Shown: one piece after another, positions 11,724 to 24,300 of the stretch
Numbering within the stretch: position 1 is the first letter of the stretch
Layout: the number at the start of each line of letters is the position of its first letter
NCBI RefSeq assembly: GCF_024763615.1
Contig: NC_077222.1
Coordinates: 46,872,001-46,936,000 of the forward strand
Direction: 5' to 3'
From: Phlebotomus papatasi
Taxonomy: Eukaryota > Arthropoda > Insecta > Diptera > Psychodidae
Length of the DNA stretch: 64,000 nucleotides
Notes under the pieces: model-generated
Told to the model about the DNA's origin: nothing
Databases searched by the model: none
What the model saw: the letters and a program-made list of their open reading frames with translations, nothing else
Position numbers and translations under genes: made by a program

Positions 11724-12654
11724 CTTCCATCGCATCTATTTTTTTTTCTTTCCTTCTGAGCGTAAAATATAAGATTTATTACACATATTTTCCATTTCAT
11801 ATTTTATTATCTTTCTTGAATTATTTTACTTCAAATTACGTTTATTTTTTCATGAACTTAAAAATATTCGCTGCTACGCCTTTTTCTAAATTTTCATTTT
11901 ATTATATATTTAATTCTTTTTTTTACAATTCACATTTTGAATGTAATTTGTTATTATATTTTTCTTTTCATTTGTTCTTCATCAACTGTATTTATAATGA
12001 TAATTTTTAAATATTGAACGGACTAGTATAAGGTTATTCTTTTTTCCCTCATTTATTTAAATATTCACCCATAATATCAATTTCTTTTATGTTTGCTTAA
12101 CAATTTATTTTCTTACACTCGACGATTTTCCTGATTTTACAAATGGCAGTAATCGAAAGTGATTACTTTAGCTCTCTATTACAAAAAAAAAATGTAAGAA
12201 ATGTATAATGTCGAGTTCTTTTGTAGAATATTTTCATCATATTCTATAATAATTTTAAACATAATTTCTACACAGTTACACATAGTATATTTTTATTATA
12301 AATAGGTGGAACAAAGATTTCCTTAATAACAATAGATTTTGGCTTTTTTTTGTTAAACGCAGACTCTGTCGTTTTGAGGAATGAAATTTGGAAATATTCA
12401 TATAAAAGAAGAAATACAGTATGATGCACATTGTAAAAATATGAGAAAATGCTAAAAAAAAATGACATAATAAAAACGAGCAAAAATGTTATAAAATTTA
12501 TTGGATTTTTTTTCAAAAAGTTTTTATTTCGCAATTTTAATGAATGATACTTATATTGTAAAGAACATTTTTTTCTTTTTAATATTGATAAAGGTTTAGA
12601 TGCATTTTTTTTTAAAGTAAACAAAACCAGATTCCAAAAATGAAATAACGGATA
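11724..12654. other. Very AT-rich tract without recognisable genes
   Basis: Runs of T and A produce long open frames rich in Phe, Tyr, Lys and Asn on both strands. There is no domain, splice structure or codon bias to support any of them. Confidence 0.5.
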
Positions 12655-12862
12655 GGGGGAGATAGGGCTACTTTGAGCTGTGGGTCTACATTGATATATA
12701 TTTTTTCTTATGTTTGTAAAGGAAACTGGGCTTTAGCATAATGCAATTTAGCTATACAAAACAATTGTCGAACTAAATAAAATAATTGTAATTCCTTTAG
12801 CAATATGCGAAAAAATTGTATATTAATGTAGCCACAGTGCTTAAAGTAGCCCCTTCTCCCAC
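12655..12862. mobile_element. TA-GGGGGAGATAGGGCTAC MITE, 208 bp
   Basis: The left end GGGGGAGATAGGGCTACTTT and the inverse of the right end (GTGGGAGAAGGGGCTACTTT) match at most positions; a second GGCTACATT word lies further in. TA at 12653-12654 and 12863-12864 flanks it. It belongs to the same family as 14244-14455 and 58886-59095. Confidence 0.85.
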
Positions 12863-12864
12863 TA

Positions 12865-13858
12865 CCCTAAATTATGTTTTACATTTTACTGCTAGAACTT
12901 AAAGAGAAAGCAGTATATATTTTTATTGCGTCTTGCTTGTAACGTATTTTAAGTTAGTAAGATGGTGATGAAAAGATGTTTATGGGAAGAGATATTAAAA
13001 GAATTATTAAATATAATGATAATGCTGTACTACATTCCATGAAGAGACTTGGCTTTCTTACACGCGAACTTTCTAGACACGTATTATTATTATTATCATT
13101 ATTGTTCCTCATTTATGCAGGGATAATGTTAGTTCCACTCTCTGTAATAAGAATGTCTATATATGCCTTCATTCAATATATTGGGAATATTGGGTAAATA
13201 AATAAACAAAATGATTAATTAATAAACACACATGGAAGAAAACTTTTTCTTGTAAAAAAAAAATGGAAGAGCGTTGTGCGCAAAATGTTGAGGAATATGA
13301 AAAATTGATAAAAACTGGCTGTAATCTCATACTGAAATGCAATTGATCAAATGTGAATTCACTAAATAACTAATTTTCAGTTTGGCATATTTATTTTGAA
13401 ATGTTGTGTAGATGAGTAGTCACAGATAATTGAATATATAAGAAAATTGTCCAAAGAAATATAATTGCAATTCTAAAATAAAGTGGATAAAGACACTTTA
13501 TAGATGCACTCATTAAAGATTTAGTATTTCAAGGTTTAAAATGTTCCCGAATGCTTTTAAATGCAAAACAAGTTTTATGGCATTTAATATTTTAATTAAG
13601 CTATATTTTTCTTCAATGATAATTATAAAAGAATACAAATCAGTTTTTTTTTTAATTTTTCAAGCATATTAAAAAAATTTAAACTAAAGGTCTAATCTCA
13701 GAATTGAGAGATATAATTCATAAATAGTTTTGAAAATATTTTTGGTTAAATGGGTTGAATGTAATAAATTTGCATCATACTGTATTTTTTTAAATGCGAC
13801 TAAAGATTTTATTATTAATTGCCTGTTTAAAAGTTGTAAAAAATTATTGAAATGCTTC
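12865..13858. other. AT-rich DNA, nothing recognised
   Basis: A short family A-like word (CTGCTAGAACTTAAAGAGAAAG) near 12890 is the only hint of repeat origin. No gene is supported. Confidence 0.4.
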
Positions 13859-13974
13859 TTAATGTCTCTACACACGGGAGAAATTTATGTCCATATTGAA
13901 GAGTTTTTCGTACACAAGCATAGGGAATTTGTTTCAATATGGGCATAAATTTCTCTAATATGTAGAGGCCATTA
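13859..13974. repeat. Family E MITE, copy 2 (intact reference copy)
   Basis: The ends read TTAATGTCTCTACAC and GTAGAGGCCATTA, with arms GAGAAATTTATGTCCATATT and the inverse ATGGGCATAAATTTCTC around a loop containing TACACAAGCATAGGG. This uninterrupted copy serves as the empty-site reference for the insertions at 56174 and 58886. Confidence 0.85.
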
Positions 13975-14063
13975 GACCAGAATGGGCATAACAAGGTGAG
14001 TCTCGCGAGACAAGTCGAGAATGGATGAAAAATATTTAGGGGGAAATGAGGGCATTGTTGAAA

Positions 14064-14230
14064 GTGGGGTACCTTTGAAATTGGGATTTTTCACCTATTT
14101 TTAAATAAAATTGAGCCTTATCGTGATATCATTTGGCTTCACAATCTGTTTGTGCAGCTAAATTATATCATGAAAAGGCTCAATTTTTTTTTTAAATAGG
14201 TGAAAAATCCCAATTTCAAAGGTACCCCAC
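14064..14230. repeat. 167-bp palindromic MITE
   Basis: GTGGGGTACCTTTGAAATTG and its perfect inverse form the ends, with further pairing through TTTTTCACCTATTTTTAAAT and GAGCCTT. It is non-coding and ends 13 bp before the next MITE. Confidence 0.88.
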
Positions 14231-14243
14231 TTCCCAATATATA

Positions 14244-14455
14244 GAGGGAGGTGGGGCTACTATGAGCCGTAGGGCTACATTGTTATTATGATTTTTCGCA
14301 TATTTCTAAAGGAAGTTGGGCCTTACAATTATTTTATTAAATTCCACAATTGGTAGAGCTAAATTAAATTATCTTAAAGCCCAGTTTCCTTTAAAAATAT
14401 GTGAAAAATCGTATATCAATGTAGCCACGCAGCACAAAGTAGCCCTATCTCCCCC
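14244..14455. mobile_element. TA-GAGGGAGGTGGGGCTAC MITE, 212 bp
   Basis: The left end GAGGGAGGTGGGGCTACTA and the inverse of the right end (GGGGGAGATAGGGCTACTTT) match well, flanked by TA at 14242-14243 and 14456-14457. It is a sibling of 12655-12862. Confidence 0.85.
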
Positions 14456-14457
14456 TA

Positions 14458-15218
14458 ATAAAATAATTAAAAAAATCACTATATCTGAATTTTCAGAAGT
14501 ACAATTTAGCCCACGAACTTCTTTTACACTGTATTATTTGCTTTTAAATTCCCTCCAAATACATATCACCACAGATACTCCAATAACCCATTCTTTATAA
14601 ATTTTATTGTTTTGCCTGCAGAACAATTCATAAAATCGTTTAGTGTGTGATATCAATGTATTCGACACGATTCTTCATTTTCAAAATACAGCTTACAATC
14701 GAATTTGAACGGATTAAGAGTTTCAAGCATTTCGAAAATCGAAAGATTGACCGAAAAAGAATTTAAGCCTCCATATATGTTTCTCTGGTCTTGTTACCGG
14801 GTTTGTCTATTTTAAATAGTTTGAAAAACAAAGTCCATCAAAATCGATTTATGAACACCGAAGATGTAGTCCGGACAAATTATTATTGTTTATACAGCTT
14901 GGGTCAGCAAAAACCAAGGTTAATAGAATATTATTTGAAAGGTCTCCACCTACACTGCAATATATATATATATATATATTTTTTTTTTAAATCAAGAATA
15001 GGAAAGTTGATCATTCAAATTTTGAAAAGATATTCTGAATTTACAACCCTTAGTAAGTTTCAAGAAATTATGATGTTTTGAAGAGTTCATGCGAACTTTC
15101 ATTTGCATAATCGATGTTCAAATTCTGGCAATTGGGATAAAAGTTATAGTCATTTTAATGTTTATTTGTGGACGCCCTATGTCTCTCGTCTGCGAGATTA
15201 AATGTTTTTTTTTTTGCT
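14458..15218. other. Degraded repeat DNA, family B-like
   Basis: Words such as ATTTTAAATAGTTTG, CATCAAAATCGATTTATGAA and GTAGTCCGGAC between 14810 and 14880 echo the flank of the family B copies at 36460-36530 and, inverted, 42955-43030. No gene is supported. Confidence 0.4.
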
Positions 15219-15222
15219 TTAA

Positions 15223-15330
15223 CCCTTTAAGGACGATTGGAACACCGGTGTCCCATAAAGAAAATAATTTTTTCCTGACTACCTCAGAAAGGGAGTTACG
15301 AATTTCTTCAGTTCTCTCTCCATAAACATT
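15223..15330. mobile_element. piggyBac-like MITE, left end only
   Basis: The terminus TTAA (15219-15222) then CCCTTTAAGGACGATTGG and an ACACCGGTGT hairpin is identical to the left end of the complete copy at 48719. The matching right end is not found, so this copy is truncated at roughly 15300. Confidence 0.65.
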
Positions 15331-15674
15331 AAGGAAATTAATTTAAAGTGGGCAATCATGAAGCGTCGAAACGGTCGAACGAAACACTCTAGAGTTTGAT
15401 TATACGAAATTGGATTTCGCCTCAGACCGCAGATCGTAAAAAAAAATCTTTAAAATTATCTTGCCAAAAATGTGCTTAGGCTTAAAATAAATTTAAAGTT
15501 GAATTATTTGTAACATGATGAGCTTAAAAGTTCTCTTGAGATCCACCTCGTGCCTATACGTAGCAAAAAACCCTTTCTTGGCCTACAGTCAAATACTCGT
15601 AAATTACATAATTATCTTTAACGAAATATTCCTGATTTTTTTTTCCGAAAATATTTAGAGAAAAAAAAACTATA

Positions 15675-16628
15675 GGGGAGACTGGGGCACATGTAACCAT
15701 TTTCGATAGATGCGAATTTGAGGTGATTTTCCAAGGACACCGTAATTTTTTGGAAAATCTTTCTTAGCTCATGTTTTACCCTTGGGTATAGGCAATACAA
15801 CAAGGGTAATGCGGATACTGGAAAACAATTGAGTTTTCCATAAAAATAAAATTTGTTTCACTGTGCATTTTTCTCTTTTCACAAAATACCTGGGGTAGAT
15901 GTAAACACTTTCTGGGGAGGATGTAAACACCCTTTTTTCCACCCTTGAAATTAACTTTGTACCACTTTCGATTATTTTAATTACTTCAGAGATATATAAA
16001 GACTGCATATTTTTCAAAAAATTACGATACTTTTTACAAAGAATAATTAAAATAGCAAAAAAAGTAAAAGCATGCATATCAAAGACATTTTTCAGTTGAG
16101 TTTCCCCATATTTTGACATCATGTGATTTTTTATTGAACACAGCACCACCAATTTTTTTTCGTAATCTATGAATTATAGATATTTCGCATGAAGGTCAAT
16201 TTCCCGCTCTTTTACCTACTCATTTTGTGAAATTGAAATTGCCTGTTTACATCTACCCCAAATGCTGTTTTCTGACCAATTATTAATTCTTTTGAAATAA
16301 TGTGAATCTCAATTTCTCTAGTAAATGCATAAATATAATCCTAAAAGATGTAGGAAAGAACTGGTATTGCTACATTTCGATTATTTTACACAGTTTTTAA
16401 TTTCCAGGTGGAAATCAAAATGACCAAAATAATCGAAATATCAACATTTTCGGGAAAAATGATTTTTATTTTTAAAGTATTAGGATTTTATTGACCAATT
16501 CATCTGTAGACATACATTCCCATGGTATCTATGAATGCTTATGGGTTTTATCCTCTGGAGTCTTAAAATTAATGAAAAAAATCACAGTGTTTACAACTAC
16601 CCCAGTTTACTACTGCCCCAGTTCCCCC
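15675..16628. mobile_element. TA-GGGGAGACTGGGGCACATG element, 954 bp
   Basis: The left TIR GGGGAGACTGGGGCACATGT is answered by the inverse of a right end reading GGGGGAACTGGGGCAGTAGT, which repeats once as CTGGGGTAGTTGTAAAC. TA at 15673-15674 and 16629-16630 flanks it. Internal words CCTGGGGTAGATGTAAACAC repeat the terminal phrase. There is no transposase. Confidence 0.8.
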
Positions 16629-16630
16629 TA

Positions 16631-17754
16631 ATATCTTTACAAATTCAACATTAATTGCTTTTACGTATATTATAAAGATTACATTTTATTTTTGAATTGT
16701 AATTTACCGAGTAAGTAGCTTTTTAATTTTTTTTTTTTAACTCTTAATCTGTTTATTTTTAATATTGTTGATTCAAGAATTTTGTTATAATCGTAGAAAA
16801 AAATTTAAAAAAAAACTAAGTAGAAATTAAATCTGCAGGTGTATTATGTTTAAATCTATTTTATATTTCAATCTACTGCTACAAATGTTGCGTTCACTAG
16901 ATTTCATCATAATTAACGATTTTAACAACAATTTTATGCATTAAAATTGTTCATCCCACCTAATATTTCAAAATTTCAATACACTATTATTTCGTTCTAC
17001 ATAGTTACAATTACTTTGGATTCCTACAAACCTCTCTTAATCTGTTTTTTTTCCAATTTACATAATTTTCACTTAAATAAATTAAAAATATACTTTACGC
17101 TTATTATACCTAATGCTAAGTATTTATGTATAATCACATTTATCTTATATTTATATATTACATACAATAAAAGAAAAATATTTTATTTGTTGTCTAATAA
17201 TGTTTTCCTTATCTTTTCAATATTTCTTAATATATTTACTGGGAAGGATCAAATTATCACAGTTTTTATATTTTTGATTCTATTTTCATGTGATTATAAA
17301 AAGCCATGTAAAAAAAATTGCAGAAAAATTGTTTTGAAAAGAATTTCTTAACAAAACCCTCTTAAATTAGTGACTATGCTGAAATCCTACTTTTTTCTTC
17401 ATTAAAAAAGATACAAATTGTTAGGAATTTTTAATATTTTTTGATGCCGTTTTTGTGAAAAACATGAAAAATGTGATGTTGTGAATGTTAAATTGTGCAG
17501 TTGATTTTTTTCTTTTAAATTAACACTGAAAACTGTGATAATTCGACAAATCAATTTTTTTTTTAATATAAAAAATGTATAAAATCCAGTCTTGCGAAGT
17601 AGAGTATTTTTTAACTATATACTTCTTCATCATCTAAATTACATTCATATTTTTTTTGTTGTATTACAATAGTGTAATATGCAATCAACCTTAAAGTCAG
17701 TTATTTTTTACCTTCTTTTTTTTCACTTGTATTTATGAGCAACACACAATCGAG
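16631..17754. other. AT-rich intergenic DNA between convergent genes
   Basis: Nothing supportable apart from AT-driven open frames. Confidence 0.45.
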
Positions 17755-17760
17755 TTTATT
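17755..17760 (-). terminator. Polyadenylation signal for the phosphatase gene
   Basis: TTTATT on the plus strand is AATAAA on the minus strand, 192 nt beyond the phosphatase stop codon. It is a plausible cleavage signal; other TTTATT words exist further downstream. Confidence 0.5.
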
Positions 17761-17951
17761 TTGTAAACATGTATTTGATAATTCAGTAAAAGAGTGTGAG
17801 ATCTAGTTCTGGTTGTCTCACATTCGTAATTTCGAAAACATATTTTCAAAACAAAAAAAAATTGTACGTACCCTTGTTCTTTCAATGGAAATGTGCTGTA
17901 ATTCATGTAAGGATAATAACTCGGACATGTTTAATAGCTGACCAATGCATT

Positions 17952-18384
17952 TTAAACATCAGTTTTGTCTTCATCATTAGTTTGTACGATCATCTCTTCC
18001 GAATCCTCAATAATTTCGGGCTTTGTAACATTACCATTTGATGCTGGAACAGATGTGACATTGGTGTTTGTCAAGGAATTGGATGTGTGTAGTGCTGAGC
18101 TTATATTTCCATTACTACATATTTTACTGTACAAATCCGGAGTGGCCGTTGTCACCTCCTCAAATTCCGTCCTCAATGCTGTGCATTTCAGTAATTGCAA
18201 ATCACTCGGCAGATATGTCAATATCCTATAGATTTGTTTGACTTCCTCCGCCGTGGTCCAAATCCCTGGCCTCTTGTTGTGGTATAATTTTGCATAGGTA
18301 TAGATATTTGCTGTTGCATCATATTCCAACTGCATAGCCAAAGAGGTTACAATACAAAATATAGCAGCCTGAGCTCCACCATAT
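17952..18384 (-). CDS. Ptp99A: Ptp99A exon 11: D2 end and C-terminal tail
   Basis: The acceptor TTTGCAG precedes 18384. The exon completes the Arg codon of the degenerate D2 signature (DRYGGAQAA) and encodes the D2 C-terminal helices (KLYHNKRPGIW, LLKCTALRTEFEEVTTA). The Ser/Thr/Asn-rich tail that follows ends in DEDKTDV and TAA. The YHNKRPG, TATPDLYSKICSNGN words are diagnostic of Ptp99A orthologues. Confidence 0.93.
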
Positions 18385-21300
18385 CTGCAAACAGAAAATT
18401 TTATCAATATTCACTGCACTCCCCTATTCCCATTAGATGGCTATTCATGCACAAAATTAAATATATAATTAAACAATTCACCTATCTACAACAACAATCG
18501 GTCCATTTCGATATTCTGAGCCTCTCTCATGTACTTTCACTATAAAATCGAAAATTCCAGCAGGAGTCATTAGGTCCGGCCAAGTGGGACAGTGAAGCAT
18601 TTTGGTGTTGAGCTCATAATCATCTTGTATAGATTGCATCACAAATTCACGGTTAATATAATCGTGGCAATTGTGTTCAGTTAGATATTTTATACGATAA
18701 CTATCAGTTTCAATTGAATCATTTTCATTCGGCCAAAACTGTGGGAAATTCTGTAAGAGAAAATTATTTTCTAATCAATTTGGAATATGATAATAAATGT
18801 CAATTTATGCTATTATAAAATAATTTGACTATTAAATTATTACTATTTTATGCTTTCCCATTTATTATTTTGCTCTTTCATACCACATAAAAATTTAATA
18901 TACTTAATTAGTCTAGATAGAGGACACTGGGATACAATTATTATGACGCATAATTACACAGTGGAATTTTTCTAGTTTCCCTTAAAAAGTAATTTGAGCA
19001 AAATAGTATAAAATCAAAGTAGAAACATTATCCCCATATTAATAGAAAATTTTTTAAGTCTAATCATGTTATAGGGGAGACCGGGGAGATTTGGGACACT
19101 TTTTCATGTTTTGACTTTGAGACAATATTCCAAAAATTTACGATAATGTATTACAATTTCATGCGGTCTATAAGATACTTATGGGTATTGACTTTATAAA
19201 AACTACTCGATAGAACTTGGAAAACAGCTGAATTTTCTTGGAGAAGATAAAACATTTAACTTGACGCTTTGTCCCAAACCTCCCCGATTTGGGGCAGTAT
19301 GGGACTCAAAAGGGGATGTTTGGGACGCATTTTTTCTCGCAAAATTTGCATTATTGGAGCACATTAATTAATTTAAAATACTAGAATAAAAATATTTCTA
19401 ATTGAAATAAAAATGTTTAATCTTTTATTTTAGAAATGAATATCAATTTAATTTGTACAGTAGGGTCATTTATTGTCAATCACTTATTTAATGTATTTTC
19501 TTCTTATTTACTATCCTAGATTTCTTTGCTTTTATATTCTAAATATTGGAATCATCAAATTCCTCAGGCGAGTAGATTCTTTTGACACTTTTAGTTTTGA
19601 ACTCATTGGCGGATTCCTGTTTGATTTTACGACAACTGCATATAAACTGTTTTTTTCCTTATTTCTCTGAAAAAGGTTTCGTGTTGCCTTTTCTGCAGAA
19701 CTTGTGAGAATTGTAGAGGATATTGCTCGAGAAATTTTCAAAAAAATAGTTTTTAACGGGATTGAGCCAAGGTCGAATATCCTCTGGAGAGTAAATTATT
19801 TATTCCCAAGACATCAATGGTTTAATTGTCCCTGTAGACAACTGCTCAACTGGTAAAGTTTGCACAAGAGGTAGATTTTCAGTAGAAACTGGGCATTACT
19901 CTGCCATTTTGACAATAAAAAATTGCACACCACCTACAATCTTGTCGAAAATCAACGTCCCATTCATCCCCGTTCAGGTGTCCCAAACATCCCCCCGAGG
20001 GTAGTTTTGGTATTTAAAATCTTTAAGTAAAAAACAAGAGCGTGTAAGCTCTGAAACTTTTATAAAAATATGTTCCCAGATTATACTGCTAGCTAATGAG
20101 ATAAAAAAGTTTTGATTATTATATATCGCTGATATAAAATACAAAAAGCAAAACTGAGAAATCAAAAAAATACTATTTTTATCAATTTTTATGAAAGTGT
20201 TCACAGAATTAAAACAATAAAACTGAGGATATCCATTCTCTTAGTCCAGATACATCTTAATATTGCCTACGATTGAGTAGTGGTTATATCCCATTTATTT
20301 CAAAAATTAATGGAAAAATCGCCTTGTCCCACACTACCCCTGTCCCAAACCTCCCCGGTCTCCCCTACTATTATTTAAAACCATTTTTACAAAATGGGCA
20401 TTAGGGCAGAATTACATTTGACAGTCAAATGGTCACCGTCAACGGCAAAGCCTCACCGTTTTTCCTTAATTTACTCAATTTTGTTGCAATTCTTACGAAA
20501 ATTCTCAATTACCTTATCTTATACAGTAGACTCTCGCTAATTCGGCTCTTTTAAGATCGGGCTACTTTTTAATTCGGGCAGCGGTTACATTTGAAAAAAG
20601 TTTGTTGTCATTTTTCAAGTTTGATTATGATTATCAAATGAATCAAATATGCTCAAATTTGGCATGGTTTGTCTTAGTTTTGATGTGATTTTGCATTATT
20701 CAGGGATTTTCCTGCAATTTACCTTATAAATGAGCGTGTAAACTCAATATCTATATGCACATGAATAAAAAATCGTTGCATTTCACAAAATTTGGTCGCC
20801 GGAATTTCTGTTTAATTCGGCTGACATTTCGGTCCCATATGCCCGAATTTGAGAGAGTCTACTGTACTCTGTGACACTAGATAAAAATAATATAATAAAA
20901 TTGAAGAAATAAAACGAAAATGCGATAAATGCGATTTTTGCTCACCTTTTATCGCATTTTCGTTTTATTTCTTCAATTTTATTATATTATTTTCATCTAG
21001 TGCCACAGAATTATAAGATAAGGTAATTGAGAATTTGCGTAAGAATTGCAACAAAAATGCGTAAATTAACGGTGAGTCTGTCAATGTGATTCTGCCCTTA
21101 TACTGTAATTTTGATTATAATTTTTCGTTAGGTATTTCGACTTCTAAGTTGCTAGTTTAGATATTATAGTATGCCCTTGTTTCTGGTTTAATAAAGTTAA
21201 TTACGAGATAGTTTTCATTTGAATAATAATTATTTACTTTTCCCTATAATTTTTCACTAATACATGAAGAATCGTTGGATGAAAAAGTACTATCGACATT

Positions 21301-24300
21301 CTTAATAATGTGACGATTTGAAAGTGATATTGGTAAAATCGATTTTTTTCATAGTGTTGCCATAAAATTTACTTTCATCATGAATATAGCACAAAAAATA
21401 TTTAAAGTTTTTGTGGTCACAGGTGAAATTTCTAGGTTTAAATTATATACAGATTTTCCCTAAAAAATACAATTTTTATGACAAACAATTCACGTATATA
21501 TTAGGTAAAGAAATAAGAATACGTATTTTCTGATGGTGAAGTGCGAGAATGTTTTTTTTTTTTTGAAAATGCATTTTAGTTTGGATCTAAAAATCAAAAT
21601 TAAATCAAGTCTGAGGAAAAAGTCACAATCACAAATCAAAAATTTCAAAATTCAATATCTTCCAAAATTAAACGATCAAGTTTTCAAATTTTTATCGAAG
21701 ATTTTATTTCATGAACTTCCTCAATCTTGTAAAGATTCGAGGGATTTAAATAAATTTAAAAATATTCAAATTTCGGATTATTTTTATTTAGAATAGTTTT
21801 CTTACAAGAAATATCATTTGACTGACTTAATGAAAGTGCATTTCATATTAAAATACATAAAGTGCTTGACGACAAATTTGTGGAAGAAAAAATGTCTTAA
21901 ATTATATCGACTGCATATTTTTTTCATTTAAGAGAGCAAAATGTTACATTTTTGTTACGCAAAGGCGTCGACAGATTTTTAGTAACAGGGAAAGGAGAGC
22001 AATTTGAAATTAATCCAGCTGAGTGGGGTAAATATTTTTCAAGGATTATACCTATGAAAAAAAAAACATTTTTTTTAAACACAAAGAAGAAAACTCGTCT
22101 CAAAAAATCGCGAAAAATACAACGTCCGTTAAATCAGCATTTGTCGTAACTTCCTTTTGACAACTTTTCAGGAGACGAAATTTTCAGTTCAGCATTATTT
22201 TTCTTAAAAATGGGTCCCAAATGCGATACTTTTGAGCCAAAATAATAAAAGTGGCACTAATAAACTGTAAGTTAACTCGAAAAAATGTTTATAAAATGAT
22301 TTAAAAGCTGAGAAGTTGAGATATATGTTTGATGAAACACAATAAGATTTTATCGTAACTTCCATCGTTTATAAAGCCGTAACTTCCAATGTATGTAGAT
22401 CTTGGAAGTTACGACAATTTTCAAAAATGCAATATATCAATTTTAATGACTCTAGTGATAATAAGTATTTTTATTTGACTAAATTAATCAATTAAACTCT
22501 TATTCCTGTCCCTAAAAGCTTTTTATTTCATAAATTTTATTGAATAAATTTTGCACGCCGTGTCGCTTGTTTTGTTTTGAATTAATGACAAATGGGCAGG
22601 GATTTTTTCTTACTTTTTTCTCACAAATATTGAATAAAAATGATTTATTGTTGCATTATTCACACTGTCTTTGGATATTTAAAAGAGTTTGTGAACGTTT
22701 TAATGAGAAATATTACATTTTTGCTGCAAATCACAAGCCACGCAAACGAGCAAAAGAAGTTACGGCAAATGTTGTTTTGAGAAAATTTTGTATGAAAATT
22801 TGTCGTAACTTCCCCAAAAATGGAAGTTACGACAAATTCTGATAAATTTGTATTAATTAAGGGCACTTACGATAATTTTTGTTTAAAATAATTTTTAATG
22901 GGCTTACAAAAGTTTCTTTTTCTCAAGTACGTTTAATAAACAAAATTACGCCGATTCTATATATGTCGCAAAAATGAAGTTACGACAAATAGGGGAAAGT
23001 GACCATGCTTGATACTGTAAAATGATGTCCAAGGTTTGTGATTTTTTTCTGATTAACACACAAATCGAAGCGATTCTTGCACTATGACAAAAAAATGTCT
23101 CACTTATTAGGTTCATAGTCCTAGCTCACATAGTTCCTGGAAATCCTTAGATTTTCCTCAAGAAGAAAATGAAAATTCAGTGGCGACTTTTATACAAGTC
23201 GGGTCCGGGGCCTTCCTGTATAATAATTGATTCGACAAATCGGAGGCCTATTTTCACTGCAAAAATTTCACCGGATACAAAAAATTGCACATCAATATTT
23301 AGACGGAACTCTAATCTATCTGCTTAAATCCTTTATATGACTGGTTATTAGTTTTAAAATCACTTTTATGTAATTTTTCTAAGCCGTGTTTTTATGACAT
23401 TAGGGCACTAGCGAAAACCATTTTTTCACTTTGAGTCCATGAAAATGTTACTCTGCAACCTTAAAATTCAGGCAACAGGGTTGAAGGCCATGTCAATTGT
23501 CGATAAAATAGGCGGATTTCAATAGATGTAATTATGAAAGAATCACATCTAATGATAGAGTTGCCACAATTAAATTATCATTCATGGACCCTTTTTAAAA
23601 TATAGGATGGACACAGGTAGAATTTATGAATTTGTCACCACCCACAAAAACAGTGTCCCCAAGTAAAAATATTTTTACATAAAAGTAGTATACATGGAGC
23701 AAGTCGCTGTTTGTGACGTCACATATGGAGCAAGTCGCTGTTTGTGACGTCACAATCGAGCAAGTGGGTGTGACGTCACTATAGAGCAAGTCGCTGTTCT
23801 GTGACGTCACGTGTGTGATGATCTCACGTGTATGATGACGTCACACCCTGGAGACATGACGCAATATTTTGTGGGCCGATGTCACCCCGGGGGGATGACG
23901 TCACTCAGTGAAAATTTGAATTTCCGTTAGAGCACACGAGCGCCATCTATGATTGTGAATTTGAATTTCTGTCCGCCATTTTCAATTTTTGTCCGCCATT
24001 TTCAATTTCTATCCGCTATTTTGAATGCCTATCCACCATTTTGATTTCTGTCTGCCATTTTTTTTATTTTTTGTCCGCCATTTTGAATTACCATCCGCCA
24101 TTTTTATTTTTATCCGCCATTTTTTTATTACCGACCGCTGCTCCTATTTTTGTCCGCCATTTTTAATTTCCGACCGCCATTTTTATTTTTGTCCGCCATT
24201 TTTATTTACCGACCGCTGCTCTTATTTTCTATGCGCGCACCCTCTGTTATTCCTATTATTAACCATTTCCGTAATTTTTTTTTCGCGACGTGAAAATGTT

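Noticed and set aside
11504..12010. 168-codon open frame on the plus strand
   Set aside because: It runs through the 148-bp hairpin MITE and into T-rich DNA; the translation is Phe/Tyr/Leu-rich low complexity with no domain or splice context.
23700..24240. CRISPR-like impression of short repeats with spacers
   Set aside because: Units are diverged, spacing is irregular, the whole block is mirrored in the other arm and the genome is eukaryotic.
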